Origin: Kuschelorhynchus macadamiae
Lineage: Eukaryota > Arthropoda > Insecta > Coleoptera > Curculionidae
Reading direction: 5' to 3'
Assembly (NCBI GenBank): GCA_030620095.1
Contig: JAUTXW010001621.1
Location: 62,001-126,000, forward strand
Length of the DNA stretch: 64,000 nucleotides
Part shown: piece by piece, positions 22,558 to 32,789 of the stretch
Position numbering within the stretch: position 1 is the first letter of the stretch
Layout of the letters: each line of letters starts with the position of its first letter
Translations under genes and position numbers: made by a program
The notes under the pieces: generated by a model
What the model was told of the DNA's origin: nothing
Seen by the model: only the letters and a program-made list of their open reading frames with translations
The model's database searches: none

Positions 22558-23156
22558 CGTTACTTCGAAATAATTATTTAAATTCAACGCAACGCATTTA
22601 TATAGAAATGAAAACAAATGCTCGAAATGTATAGGCGCCACTGGAAACAGCTGAAACCTTCTAGCGGCAAGTGCATGGAGACTCTAGGCACATCCCAATT
22701 ACAACTGGACCATTTTGCGAAATTTACTAAATCCTGCATTAATTTTCCGTACCGCTTAGTTGGCGCACTTTATACGTGAAGTGGCAAACTATTACAACAA
22801 ATAAAAAATTTGTTTGCGTACACAAATTTTACTATTCCGCTTGCTTAAGACTATGAACCTTTATTTTAAGGACCGCCCGGTTTTCTTTCGTGTCCCGCAC
22901 GTTACAAAGAATAATAAAAATGTAATTAGTAGTTTTCTTTAAAAAGAATGGTTATTTGACCAACGATAATGCGCTTTTTCGTTTTTCTTACACGTTTTCA
23001 GAGTTTATTATTTCCAGTTTGGTAGATTTAATATTTTTTTTCATTTTTTTCGTATTTCTCACACGTTTTCCGAGTTTATTATTTCAAATTTGGTACATTT
23101 ATTACTTTTTATAACCTCTACAATAACCAATAGCAAAATTTGTCGTATGCAGTATA

Positions 23157-24711
23157 CAGGATGTTATTTTTTTGAGCCACCGAGAATTCCACTCTTCTGT
23201 ATTTTTTGGAATAACCTGCATAAATCATAATATCATCATTTGGCTTCTCGTTTTTTATTTATTTGCGAAAATAGCCGTCGCTGCAAACCAAGTATTATCA
23301 AAGTAACAAAATTGAAAAAAAATCGAGTTGGCTATTCCGTGTGTTACCTTTTTTGACGTTTAGTTTAAAATAATTGTAATAGTTAAAGTTTCTAAAGTTT
23401 TTTGTGCTATTTAATATTTCTAAAGTTTTTTGAGCTATTTAATATAAAAGGATGGTTGAATTTACAAACCGTGAATATGCGGATATTCATTTCAGTTATG
23501 GTCTTGCCAATGGTTATTCGTTTGAAGCTAAACGGTCTATTCGCAGCGTTATCCAAAACGACGACAGCCTGATTCATGAACTTTTGCTCAGGTTCACATT
23601 CGACTGAGCGAAAATGGAACTTTCCACAAGTCTACTCATTTATCAGGAATACATTGCACTGTTAGAACTATTGAAGTTCAGAAAACAGTCTTGAATACTG
23701 TAGAAAACGAACCAGGTAAAAGTACAAGTAAAATTGCGGCAACATTAGACATTTCACATGTGCTTGTTTATAAAATTTTATTGGATAATTTGATGTATCC
23801 TTACCACATCCAAAGAGTTCAAGCTTTTCTCCCCCGCGATTTTCCATTCCGACTCAAATTTTCCAATGATTCATTCAAATGTTGATCCAAAACCCATTCT
23901 TTAGAAATAAAATTTTATTTAGTGATGAGGCAAGTTTCTCGAAAAATGCCATTAGGAATTTTTACAATAATTATTTTTGGGCAGAAGTAAATCCTCATGG
24001 ATCCTCATATCTGGTATTATTGGAGACCATTTGGTGGGGCCATTTTTCCTGCCAAGCAGTATTATCGTCAATTTTTAGAAGAACTCCCGTTGTGTTACAA
24101 GAGATACAACTTGAAATAAGATACCAAATGTGGTTTATGCATGATGGCGCACCGCCACATTTAAGTTTGGGTGTAAGGGAGTTTTTAAATCGACAATACA
24201 ACAACCGTTGGATAGGTCATGGCCATGGCCCCCAAGGTTCCCCGATCTAAATTGTTTAGATTATTTTTTCTGTGACATTTACAATCGTTGGTGTATCAGA
24301 CTTTAATCCAGTCAGAGGAAGATTTGAGAAATTGAATTATAGCTTCATGTGAAACAATTCGCAATACACCTGGGATATTCGAAAGGGTTCTATGAGACGA
24401 AGAATTGAGTCTTGCATATTAACAAGAGGAGGTCTTTTTCAGCAGTTCTTATATTTTTTTCAGTTTTTTATGTAACGTTAGAATTAAATTGTTAATTAAT
24501 TAGCCACTAGAATTTTTTTCAATTTTGTTACCTTGATAATACTTGGTTTGCATAGACGGTTATTTTCGCAAAAATCTAAAAAACGATAACAGATACCACA
24601 AAAATGCAAAGAAACAAAAAGAATGAGAAAAAATAGAAAGCCAAATTGTGATACATGGCATTCAAAAAACACAGGAGAGTGGAATTGCCGGTGGCGCAAA
24701 AAAAAATCCTG
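23157..24711 (+). mobile_element. DD41D-type mariner-like element
   Basis: The ends CAGGATGTTATTTTTTTGAG and the complement of the right end, CAGGATTTTTTTTTGCGCC, define a 1555-bp element flanked by TA. Similarity between the arms continues inwards to about 23332 and 24502 (AACCAAGTATTATCAA on both), so the terminal inverted repeats are about 175-210 bp. One transposase pseudogene fills the middle. Confidence 0.85.
23452..24475 (+). pseudogene. DD41D-type transposase pseudogene (23.5 kb)
   Basis: From ATG at 23452 the product begins MVEFTNREYADIHFSYGLAN, the typical start of the DUF4817 helix-turn-helix of insect mariner-like transposases. Next come VENEPGKSTSKIAATLDISH and YPYHIQRVQAFLPRDFPFR. 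The catalytic domain shows ILFSDEASFS (first Asp), WFMHDGAPPH (second Asp), and PWPPRFPDLNCLDYF (third Asp, after a frameshift). ESCILTRGGLFQQFL closes the protein. The spacing from second to third Asp is about 40 residues here, and 41 in the better copy at 53.4 kb. Stops near 23606 and 23886 and further frameshifts kill it. Confidence 0.85.
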
Positions 24712-24839
24712 TATACTGCATACGACAGTTTTGCTTTTAGTTATAACCTCTACAGGTTCTAAAAAGTAATAAATGTACCAAATTTGAAATAAGAAACTCG
24801 GAAAACGTGTGTGAAATACGAAGAAAATGAAAAAAAATT

Positions 24840-25374
24840 AATACTTATTTATCTGAATGATATACTATCACAACTCAGTACACCTTTATAATATAAAAGT
24901 TATTTATTTTAACGATACCTATTACATAGTTACATTAACACTAGAGTTATTATAGTTATGGCAGATTAAAGTAAATAGTAATAGCGTACGTACCGTCCTC
25001 TAGATGCTAGATAAAAACTATTACAAAATGATGATCTCCCATCTCAAAAAAACCCCCACTGCTTTATTTTCTTAAAAAAAATTATTTTTTTAACAGGTTA
25101 TTTCAAAAAGTCTGAAATAAAATTTCAAGTTCAATACCCTGTATCTCCGAACCGAATCATTTGCGGAACCATGTTTATATTAACTTTTAGTCATAGAATA
25201 AGTCAAAGAATTATAACCTTCCGTATCTACGTGACATTCATTAACAACCTGTAGGATTTAACTAATTTAATGAATCTCACCTGTCGGCATTATTGATAAT
25301 CGTTTATTAAACAATATGCCTCGCAATATTCAAATAAAGTCGACATAAAATTAGAAAAACATCTTGTCAAGTTC
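24840..25374. other. AT-rich stretch without recognised features
   Basis: No gene, repeat or inverted-repeat element is recognised between the palindrome flank and the target duplication of the solo LTR. Confidence 0.5.
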
Positions 25375-25379
25375 AACCG

Positions 25380-26073
25380 TGTAATAAATTAGGCCCTGGA
25401 AAATTCCAGGATTTGCAGAGTTTTCTGTCTCATCGTGTCCTCAAAGTAAGCTCAAAGGTTCCACAAAACATAGCGTCTATAATTCTTGAGACATGAGCTT
25501 GTTTTAGTCACTTTCTCCTTGTTACTAGTCCAGTTGTATCTGGACACTTAGTATTTCCCAACAAAGTTAGCTTCATTTGGTTACTTAAATGCAGTTTCGT
25601 TTAATTTCAACAGTACTTCGCAAAAATGTTTTCGACAAAACATGCATCCTTATAAGCCTCGATGACGCGGCGATGCAGAAACATACTCAAAAAGTAAATA
25701 GAAATATTAACGCGCAAAGCCGGCAAACTTTTATAGCGGATTAACACGAAATACTGCCGGCAAATTTCTTTGCAGATCGGCATTTGGTATAAACCTTGTC
25801 GTTTATTGGTCGCTGGTCACTTCAACGTCACAACGCATGCCACATGTGTTCGCTGCGAGCTGTTATTGGATGAGCCACGACGAAATCGTCACTTCGCAGT
25901 ACGGCAACCACTGCGTGACGTCGAAAGACGAATATAAGAGAGAACGCGGATAATATATTGTGCAGTGTTACAGAATGCGATTTGCCAGAATGAACTATAC
26001 AAATAAAAGATAAATATGGATTAAACTTATTATTTATAAAAATTTGTGACCACTGCTGCAGCTCTTATTAACA
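25380..26073 (+). mobile_element. Solo LTR with 5-bp target duplication
   Basis: The 694-bp segment starts TGTAATAA and ends TTATTAACA, giving the TG...CA ends and short inverted repeat of an LTR. The same five bases, AACCG, stand directly before it (25375-25379) and after it (26074-26078). Inside, in the right order, are two ATTGG (reverse CCAAT) boxes near 25806 and 25865, two TGACGT or ACGTCA sites near 25828 and 25917, a TATA box (AATATAAGAG near 25931), an initiator-like GCAGTGTTA about 30 bp later, and AATAAA near 26002. The internal region is gone, as expected after recombination between two LTRs. Five-base duplication fits Gypsy or Bel/Pao; I cannot choose. Confidence 0.85.
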
Positions 26074-26079
26074 AACCGC

Positions 26080-27185
26080 CACTTTGATTTATGTAATTCT
26101 AACATGCAGGCTTTTTTTTTCTAATGGGAAGAGAGTGGCTCATTGCGTTAGCACCAACGATGCCTTTTTGGGTCTAATTTGAAACCATATAAGAATGTGC
26201 GGTTTTTTAAAAAATCGGCAAATAAGCCATAATGTGAATTTAAGTTCAAACAATACAATATCTAGACATCCATGATATACGAAAGTCCTGTTTTGACACA
26301 TTGAAAATAGGTAAAGAAATATAGGGTGTCCCACTTAAAAACCAAAGTTAGTAGTAGCCATTAGTAAATAAAATAAGCCAGAAGAAGGGTTTATGTATCT
26401 GGGCTCTTAAACTGAAATAAATTAATTTATTGATAATGAAAAACAAATAGAATAAACACTTTTAGTAAATAAATTTGTAAAAACACGTATATTTAAATGG
26501 TGAATGCGCCAGACAAAGGTAAAAACATTGTAAATATTCCTCAAATTTAGTATGTTTTCCTTATTCCTTTAATTGAACTTATGTAATAGTATTGTCAGCA
26601 TATTTAGATCTAATATTTAGATGAAAAAAAAAGCAAAAGTAATAGAATCTTTGTTCTGGTTTAACTTTACCTTAAGGCCTTTAATAAACTAACCTAACAA
26701 TTTACCTGATTTTGATCAAAAATATTTAAAGTTAAAGGCTGGCACACGTTTTGTTTTTTTATTCATTTCGGTTTCTGATTTTATTTAAGATCTACATAAG
26801 TTTAAATAAAAAGATACCTATTTATCTTTAAATTATCAGAATAAAATAAATAGTGGGCATAAGATATGATTTGACCAAACATGTTTGACATTCACATTTC
26901 CAATGTTTCTCACATATATTTTGGCGGTTCAAAACCTTCTCGGGTGCAAGGTTTTCTTGCTTATTTTTTTGTCTATTATCAATTTTAATATTCATGTTAT
27001 AAAATTATCCTATGTAGCAGGTTTTATTTTGTTTATTGGCAATTTGGATGCTTATTTAAGTTAAACAGAAAGTTTGGTTTCTTTTGGTGAAAATTCCGTC
27101 AGATTACAGAATACACATTTTTACATTGGCGGAGAGGAGAGGCAACTAGTTCTAGAACAGTGTTATGAACTTTTTTAAGTGCCTA
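26080..27185. other. AT-rich stretch without recognised features
   Basis: No gene or repeat is recognised. The minus-strand open frame at 26140-26334 has no family features. A short AACTAACCTAACAA near 26690 is not a telomere repeat array. Confidence 0.5.
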
Positions 27186-27729
27186 TATAGAGTGTTTCCT
27201 AACTGCGGTACGTAACTCCAAGAGGTGATTCCTTAAGTCATTTAAAAAAAAAAGTTCCTATGAACATGTTTCCGAAGTTGTTTCGATTCTGAGAAGCAGG
27301 GTGTTTAAGTAAAAAAAATCGGTTTTTTATAAATATCATAAATGCCCTTAAGTCGATTTGGTTGAAATTTGGCAATGTTATTTGTAGTTCTAAGGCGCTA
27401 ATTTATCCCTAACTAGATTGAAGTTATTGGATCCAGTGGTGTCTCAAGGGGTACGGCAACTATCAATAGTGACAAAATAAAATACGCAACTGACCCCTTT
27501 TGCAGTTTTTATAGCTTTTCCAGTGTAAGCAACTAAAATACAACTTTTTGGTGTCTTGTGTTTTGTTCATACCTAGCTTCATATTCGATAAAAAAAATCA
27601 CTTTAAACCACTCTAAATGTTTTTACACCTACCTGGGGGAGTTTACCTTACTCGTATCAGCATACAGTGATAGTCCTGTCACTGTCATATTAGTACATTT
27701 TAAAGTTGTCAATAAGCAGTGATTCAATT

Positions 27730-28543
27730 ATGAATAGTTTTAGTAATTCTGAAATGACTGACATGTACTTTATTTATAGATTAGCGAATAGAAATTCGGA
27801 AGAGGCACGGAGAATTTACTAAGACAGATATCCTAACAGAGTAATTCCATCTGCTAAAACATTTAGAACGATACATGCAAGATTAAGTAAAACTGGCAGT
27901 TTTACTAAAAATACAGATAGTGGAAGACCAGAAACTGGAACTACCCTGGACTTGAGGAAGCTATACTTAATGTGGTCGAAGAAGATCCTTCAAATAGTAC
28001 CATGAAGATTGCACTGCAGCTTCAAGTCAGCCAAAAACAGTTTGGAAAGTTTTAAAAAGAAATCTACTGTACTCATATGACATACGGCGGGTTCAAACGT
28101 TACTGCCTCGGAATTTTCACCCAAGACTAATGTTTTGTAGGTGGTTGCTTCATACGGTGGCACACAATAACAATTTTTTACCAAACATTTTATTTACGGA
28201 CGAGGCAAATTTTTCACGAGATGCTATCATTAATAATTATCATAACAACCGTTTCTGGGCCGACGAAAATCCTCAAGTTATTAGAGAAAGCCATTTTCAG
28301 CAACAATTTTTGTATGGGTAGGAATTATTAATGACTACCTAATTGGCCCAATTTTTTACCAGCAAGATTAACAGGTGAATCCTATACAGACTTTTTGCGA
28401 GAACATCTACCCAATTTGTTAGAATTGTTTACATGTAGGGATACGTCCCTACATGTAAGAGCGAATGTCATAAGGAATACTCCAGGGATTTATGAACGTG
28501 TGAGAAAATTAATGACGAAGTGCTTGCAATCGTGTATTTTATA
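27730..28543 (+). pseudogene. DD41D-type transposase pseudogene (27.7 kb)
   Basis: The gene starts MNSFSNSEMTDMYFIYRLAN and continues NSEEARRIY, a stop, then DRYPNRVIPSAKTFRTIHAR and LSKTGSFTKNTDSGRPETGT, the classic DUF4817-type start. VEEDPSNSTMKIALQLQVS follows. The catalytic domain keeps ILFTDEANFSRDAIINNYHN with the first Asp. The region with the second and third Asp is deleted at a perfect 13-bp hairpin (28429-28458). The tail resumes at NTPGIYERVRKLMTKCLQS. Frameshifts and stops lie near 27822, 27945 and 28319. Confidence 0.85.
28429..28458. repeat. Perfect 13-bp hairpin at a deletion point
   Basis: TTACATGTAGGGA and its exact complement TCCCTACATGTAA are separated by TACG. It lies exactly where the transposase gene jumps from the segment after the first Asp to the C-terminal tail, so the hairpin seems to mark the repair junction. 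Confidence 0.8.
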
Positions 28544-29099
28544 AGATGGTAGTCTGAGTAGATGAAGAAAATTGTTCATCTACTTTAAGGTCGAAACTGT
28601 TTATTTTTTATTTTTCTGTAATTTGTGTATTAATACATAGTTTTTATTTTTTTAATGTGGTCCATGGATAATTTTTAACGTGGTTTAAAGTCATTTTTTT
28701 TTTCTCAAAAACGAGGCTAGATACGAACGAAACACAAGAAACAATAAAGTTGTATTTTTAGTTGCTTAAACCAAAAAACTACAAAAAGAGTCAGTGGCGT
28801 TTTTTTCTCAATAATAATGGTTTCGGTGCCCCTTGAGACGCCACTGGACTTAATAACTTTAATCTAGCTGAATTAGCGCCTTAGTACTAAAAATGGCACT
28901 GCCAGATTTCAACCAAATCAGCTTAAGGATATTTATGACATTTATAAAAAACCGAATTTTTTAAAAAACTTTAACACCCCATATCTCAGAATCGAGACAA
29001 TTCCGAACACATGTTCATACGAACTTTTTTTTCTTAAAATGACCTAAGAAATCACCTCCTGGAGTTAAGTACCGTAGTTAGGAAACACCCTGTAAAATA

Positions 29100-30780
29100 T
29101 TGATTTTGAAGTTCATACAGAAAAGTCATATTTAAAGAGGCAAAAAAATATTGTCTAAAAATGTTGCTCTGCATTAAATAAATGTAACAATAACAACAAA
29201 GTCATCTTTAAATATTACACACAAAAGAGAAGGGGTGGTAAAGTTTGCATGAAGAAAAAAATTAAGTTACGATGATAACGTAAATATATTCTTCAGAAAA
29301 AATAAAGTAACATGTAACAAAATCATCTTGGGGTGAACGGGGGTGGCAAAGTTTGTATCGAGGAAGATTCATTTTGTCGTATCGATTTGAAACTTTGCAA
29401 GCGTATGTAATTCGAATGACAATAAAATATTTGTATTCCACTGAGCTGCTCTGGTTATGACCTTAACCTACTTCAATTCGACCCTATGTATTTTTTTATG
29501 TATGTACATCGATTACTTCGCGATGGTTTGATCAGCTTGAATAAAAATTTCGAGGAATATTCAGGATATTGATATTTTGAAATGTTTACGCGAAGCTACA
29601 CTGAATGTGTAAATTCCATCAAACTTATTCTTAATTACTTAATCAGTATTTATATTACTTCATCATCTAGTACCCTATAATAATGTAAAGATACTCACTC
29701 GCTCGCACCTCACTAGGAAGAGTTTACGAACTTTTATGATGTCATTACTCAAAAGTAATTCCAGATTTGATGGTTCTGATCACCGCAAGCGTGGGTAAAA
29801 TCGTTGTCCTAATAGAAGATAGATGTAATAAACGATTTAAGACTTTTGCAATAGGTACCTAGAGTTAGAAAACTTATACAGAAAACAAGGATATGTAGCA
29901 CAGTCGCCAGAGAAAGATTTGCGGGCTGTCACAAGAAAAATATATTTGTAGACTTTTTTTCAATAATAGTACCTCCCAAGGGGCTGTTTGGTAATGTGCT
30001 CACACGTAGGCAGAAACGGTTAAAAAATAGAATATCTTTCTGATTGTCGGAAATAGAATAAAATTGTTTAATTAGAAAAGGGCAGATTATTAGCTAAAAA
30101 AAGATGTTCATTCATTTTTTTCTGGAGTCCTCATAGTTTTTGTGAAAATTTAGTTTAAAAAAAAATAGTTTCTTGAGGATACGTTATGCTGTGCCACAGA
30201 TGTCTTCTTTCAAACGCACTTCGAATTATACAGAAAACTTTTCTTTACTCGAGTTATTGCGAAATTTTTTCGCGCGCTTATATGCAAAAAAACCTTTTTT
30301 GCATATAATATCTGACCCACATTGTTTAGTAAAACAATTTTGTTCTATCTGTAATATTTTGAAAGATATCGGATAAAAACTGCTTTTTTATTTGTTTTTG
30401 ATAATTTTTTTTTTGTGAACAAGACTGCCTACTTTTGGGCACTCTGCACACTTTTAAACAACCCTTCAACAGGTACTATTTGCAAAAAAAAATTATTGCA
30501 TTTTAGTACGTTGCTCGTCCCCAACCCCCTGATTTCTAAAATACTGAAAAAATCGAATTAACCACCGCAGCTAAAGATCGTTTTGTTGTTTTAAGCGCCT
30601 TGGGAGAACAATGATCTACTGTGATGTTATTAAAACATGATCTACAATCGCAAATGAAACAAAAAAACCCTCACACCGATGATCGAAAATTACTTTCGGC
30701 TAATTTTTCAATTTTTTTTTTTTATTTGATATAATGCAATGTCCTGATCCAAGGATCCAATCTATTGCTTTAACGAGTTT
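29100..30780. other. AT-rich stretch; one short hairpin
   Basis: No gene is recognised. A short hairpin TATGCAAAAAA/TTTTTTGCATA with a 3-base loop lies at 30281-30305. The open frame at 30173-30376 spans it and shows no family features. Confidence 0.45.
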
Positions 30781-30791
30781 TTAATATATAC

Positions 30792-30940
30792 GGCCGGTTG
30801 CAGAAAGCTCAATTAAAGTTTAGAATGTTTAACGGAATGTCAAATTTGACAGCGAGTTCCTAGATTTCTGCAAGCAGCTTGTCAAATCCGAAAGCTCGGT
30901 TAAATATTCTAAACAGCAATTAAGTTTTGTGCAATCGGGG
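30792..30940. mobile_element. Hairpin MITE with GGCCGGTTGCA-type ends
   Basis: The left arm GGCCGGTTGCAGAAAGCTCA and the complement of the right arm, CCCCGATTGCACAAAACTTA, continue inwards with AATTAAAGTTTAGAATGTTT against AATTGCTGTTTAGAATATTT, then TGTCAAATTTGACA-like centre sequence. The whole 149 bp can fold back. Elements with a CCGGTTGCA end are common in insect genomes; this comes from general knowledge and was not checked by search. It is non-coding. Confidence 0.7.
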
Positions 30941-30999
30941 GTATGAGTATTAAACTTTGTCCAACCCCCATAAGAAACTGAACTTAAACTTCTGTTTTC

Positions 31000-31440
31000 T
31001 GTTTCACCATTTACGTTTTATTTTTCATGACAACTGTGGTTTAAATATTAGTTCCCCGCTTTTTTAAAGTAAGACTTTGAAAAGTGCCTAAAAACACATT
31101 GATATTACATTTTAGGCATAGGAAATGTTATGCGATATAAAAAAAATTACAGGATGTTGCATTAAAAAAAAAACAGTTATTGCACTTTATATAATCCTTT
31201 ATATGATCGAATTGGATCAGTTCAAACACAGTGTAGATTTGAAATGTAACTTAAAATAATAAAAGTAACTGTTTTGACTATAGACGGCCATCATCATATT
31301 TTGTATATGCTGTTTGGGTTTGCGAATTTACCATTTTAACATTGACGTTAAGAAGACTTTTTTTTTGAAAAACTAGTTTTATTTCGAAAACTGTTCCTCG
31401 CTAACGTCCCATCGTCACGACACATCCTGTACAATGGAAT
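31000..31440. other. AT-rich flank without recognised features
   Basis: Nothing recognisable is seen before the Tc1 relic. TCAAATTTGACA-like sequence lies only within the MITE to the left. Confidence 0.4.
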
Positions 31441-31449
31441 ATTGTACTG

Positions 31450-31952
31450 TTGATGAATGAGCCGAGAATCTACCTGTGGTCACTGGATGGTCAGGACTGG
31501 TTTTACAGAAGAATGAGCGGTTTTGCAGACGGCCCCATATCTGGGCGACATTTTAGGGTGGATCCATTATGGTTTCAGCGAAAATTTGTAGTAAAATGTA
31601 CAGGTAGTGACGAGTTTCTTGATGAGGCTGAGGTTCGAAGGTGTGAATAGTTTGTTTGTACTACAGATTTAAACTCCATCTAACAATTTTGGGATGAACT
31701 AAAAAGATCCATTCTTTCCAACTTTACCGGAACCGGTCCAGATTTAGACCACATCGGAAATTTTTGGGATTAATTAAAAAATCTGTTTATTATCGTCATC
31801 GGCTTTCACAAAAAACTATACCACAACTGACAATAGCATGAGGAAAGGAATATCAAGCTACTTCTCAACAAAAAATTACAAACCTTATTCATTCGATGCC
31901 ACGAAGACTCCGAGCCGTTGTTGCAATTAGAGTTGGAAATCATTACAATTAG
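31450..31952 (+). pseudogene. Tc1-like transposase relic (31.5 kb)
   Basis: The relic begins MNEPRIYLWSLDGQDWFYRR, matching the DESRxxLWxxDGxxxVYRR block after the first catalytic Asp; that Asp is itself changed to Asn. FRVDPLWFQ is a worn GGSVMVWG block. The second Asp region is gone. Later blocks are PDLNSI and QFWDELKRSI, matching DLNPIExxWDELxRxV with the catalytic Glu lost, then QQKITNLIHSMPRRLRAVVA and IRVGNHYN, the usual Tc1 end, with the stop at 31950. A second WDxLK-like block (HIGNFWD) suggests a small internal duplication. Several frameshifts are present. Confidence 0.75.
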
Positions 31953-31959
31953 ATTAAAA

Positions 31960-32690
31960 ATCAAGAAGTGATGAAACATTCAACATTGTCAAAATTTTGG
32001 AATGCCTTTTTTTTTGTGGCCGAGTTTATTAGATCATAGAACCAGCAACAGTCATTCCAAATTTTAGCTCAATGGTTCGTCTTTGGCAACTTTATCAACT
32101 CCCAGATACCGATTTTGGAGCCATTATCTTGATTTTTAAAAAACTCTCACGTATCAATTTTTAGAGCTATTATCTTTATATTGTAGTGGGAAATTGCCAC
32201 ATGATCCGTGTACACATGTCAAATTTGATTACAAGGTCATCGGCTTTTTAATTGCAAAACAGATTTTCGGTAGAATTCCGCCACAAATATAAATCCTTTT
32301 CCACCATTTTGAATTAATTATACAGACAGAAATGTAAAATTGTATTTGTCCGAATTTGTAAATTGATGGAATATGTAGAAGTAGGTGAAAAATCGATTGC
32401 ACGAAGTGTTAAATGAACGAGATAGAGATGTATAGTTAATATAGGCGTGTTTATAATAAATGCTTTGCTTATTATATTATCAGCTATATGTACCTAAAAC
32501 ACGCTTTGGCTGCAGGTTAGCTTAGTGTTAAATAAAATTATATAAAAAAATATTGTGGAATTAAAAATGCCAACCTTGATCGCATATTTAATAAGAAGCC
32601 CATATTATACGGTAGCCGATTGCGAAATGACAATAATGTTTTTGTACAAAAACTCCACATCTATTATCCATATTCCTCTTTTTTCCTTTT
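31960..32690. other. AT-rich stretch without recognised features
   Basis: No gene or repeat is recognised before the candidate exon. Confidence 0.4.
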
Positions 32691-32702
32691 ATTTCTTTCT
32701 AG

Positions 32703-32782
32703 TCTCTACCTGCCCGCTGCGGTTTATGGCACCGTTACACCTGTTCCGCTCGACCGAGAGATTAGTGCCCATTACACAATGA
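32703..32782 (+). CDS. Candidate host exon, cadherin-like LDRE motif
   Basis: A pyrimidine-rich tract (TTTTTTCCTTTTATTTCTTT) and CTAG precede an 80-base open segment, followed by GTAATG, an acceptable donor. The frame reads LYLPAAVYGTVTPVPLD then REISAHYTM. The LDRE motif followed by Y(T) is typical of a strand of extracellular cadherin repeats, so this may be one internal exon of a cadherin-family cell-surface protein. The G+C content is clearly higher than around it. No flanking exon of the same gene could be found, so the gene and family remain uncertain. Confidence 0.4.
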
Positions 32783-32789
32783 GTAATGT

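Larger units (their letters stand above)
20707..22902 (-). mobile_element. DD82E-type transposon, copy B (3' end missing)
   Basis: The right end at about 22902 is the 5' terminus of the element (CGTGTCCCGCAC on the plus strand, complement of GTGCGGGACACG). On the left, similarity to copy A stops at about 20707 (GATTTTTCTTGATCGATTTA), before the 3' terminus, so that end is truncated. The palindrome is reduced to 20842-21075 because most of the second arm and the inner MITE are missing. Compared with copies A and C, the segment with CGGTTCCCGGGCTACTG near 20760 is retained here and in A but is lost in C. Confidence 0.8.
23035..24838. repeat. Palindromic flanks around a DD41D insertion
   Basis: About 122 bp on the left (23035-23156) and 125 bp on the right (24712-24838) are inverted copies: CGTATTTCTCACACGTTTTC, GGTACATTTATTACTTTTTA and GTCGTATGCAGTATA on the left have close complements on the right. 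Removing the inserted element and one TA rejoins GCAGTATATACTGC, a perfect loopless centre. Part of the left arm is also duplicated just outside, at about 22975-23034 (CACGTTTTCAGAGTTTATTA). Confidence 0.85.
27188..29092 (+). mobile_element. DD41D-type element with ~430-bp inverted repeats
   Basis: The left end TAGAGTGTTTCCTAACTGCG is mirrored at the right by the complement of CAGGGTGTTTCCTAACTACG. TA flanks each end (27186-27187 and 29093-29094). The arms are unusually long: matching blocks such as ATGAACATGTTTCCGAA, TTGGTTGAAATTTGGCA and GACACCACTGGATCC-like sequence run from 27188 to about 27625 and from about 28655 to 29092. The middle holds one broken transposase gene. Confidence 0.9.

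Noticed and set aside
27188..29092. Palindrome-centre insertion for the 27-kb DD41D element
   Set aside because: I compared the outer flanks and they are not inverted copies of each other. This element therefore does not support the targeting idea.
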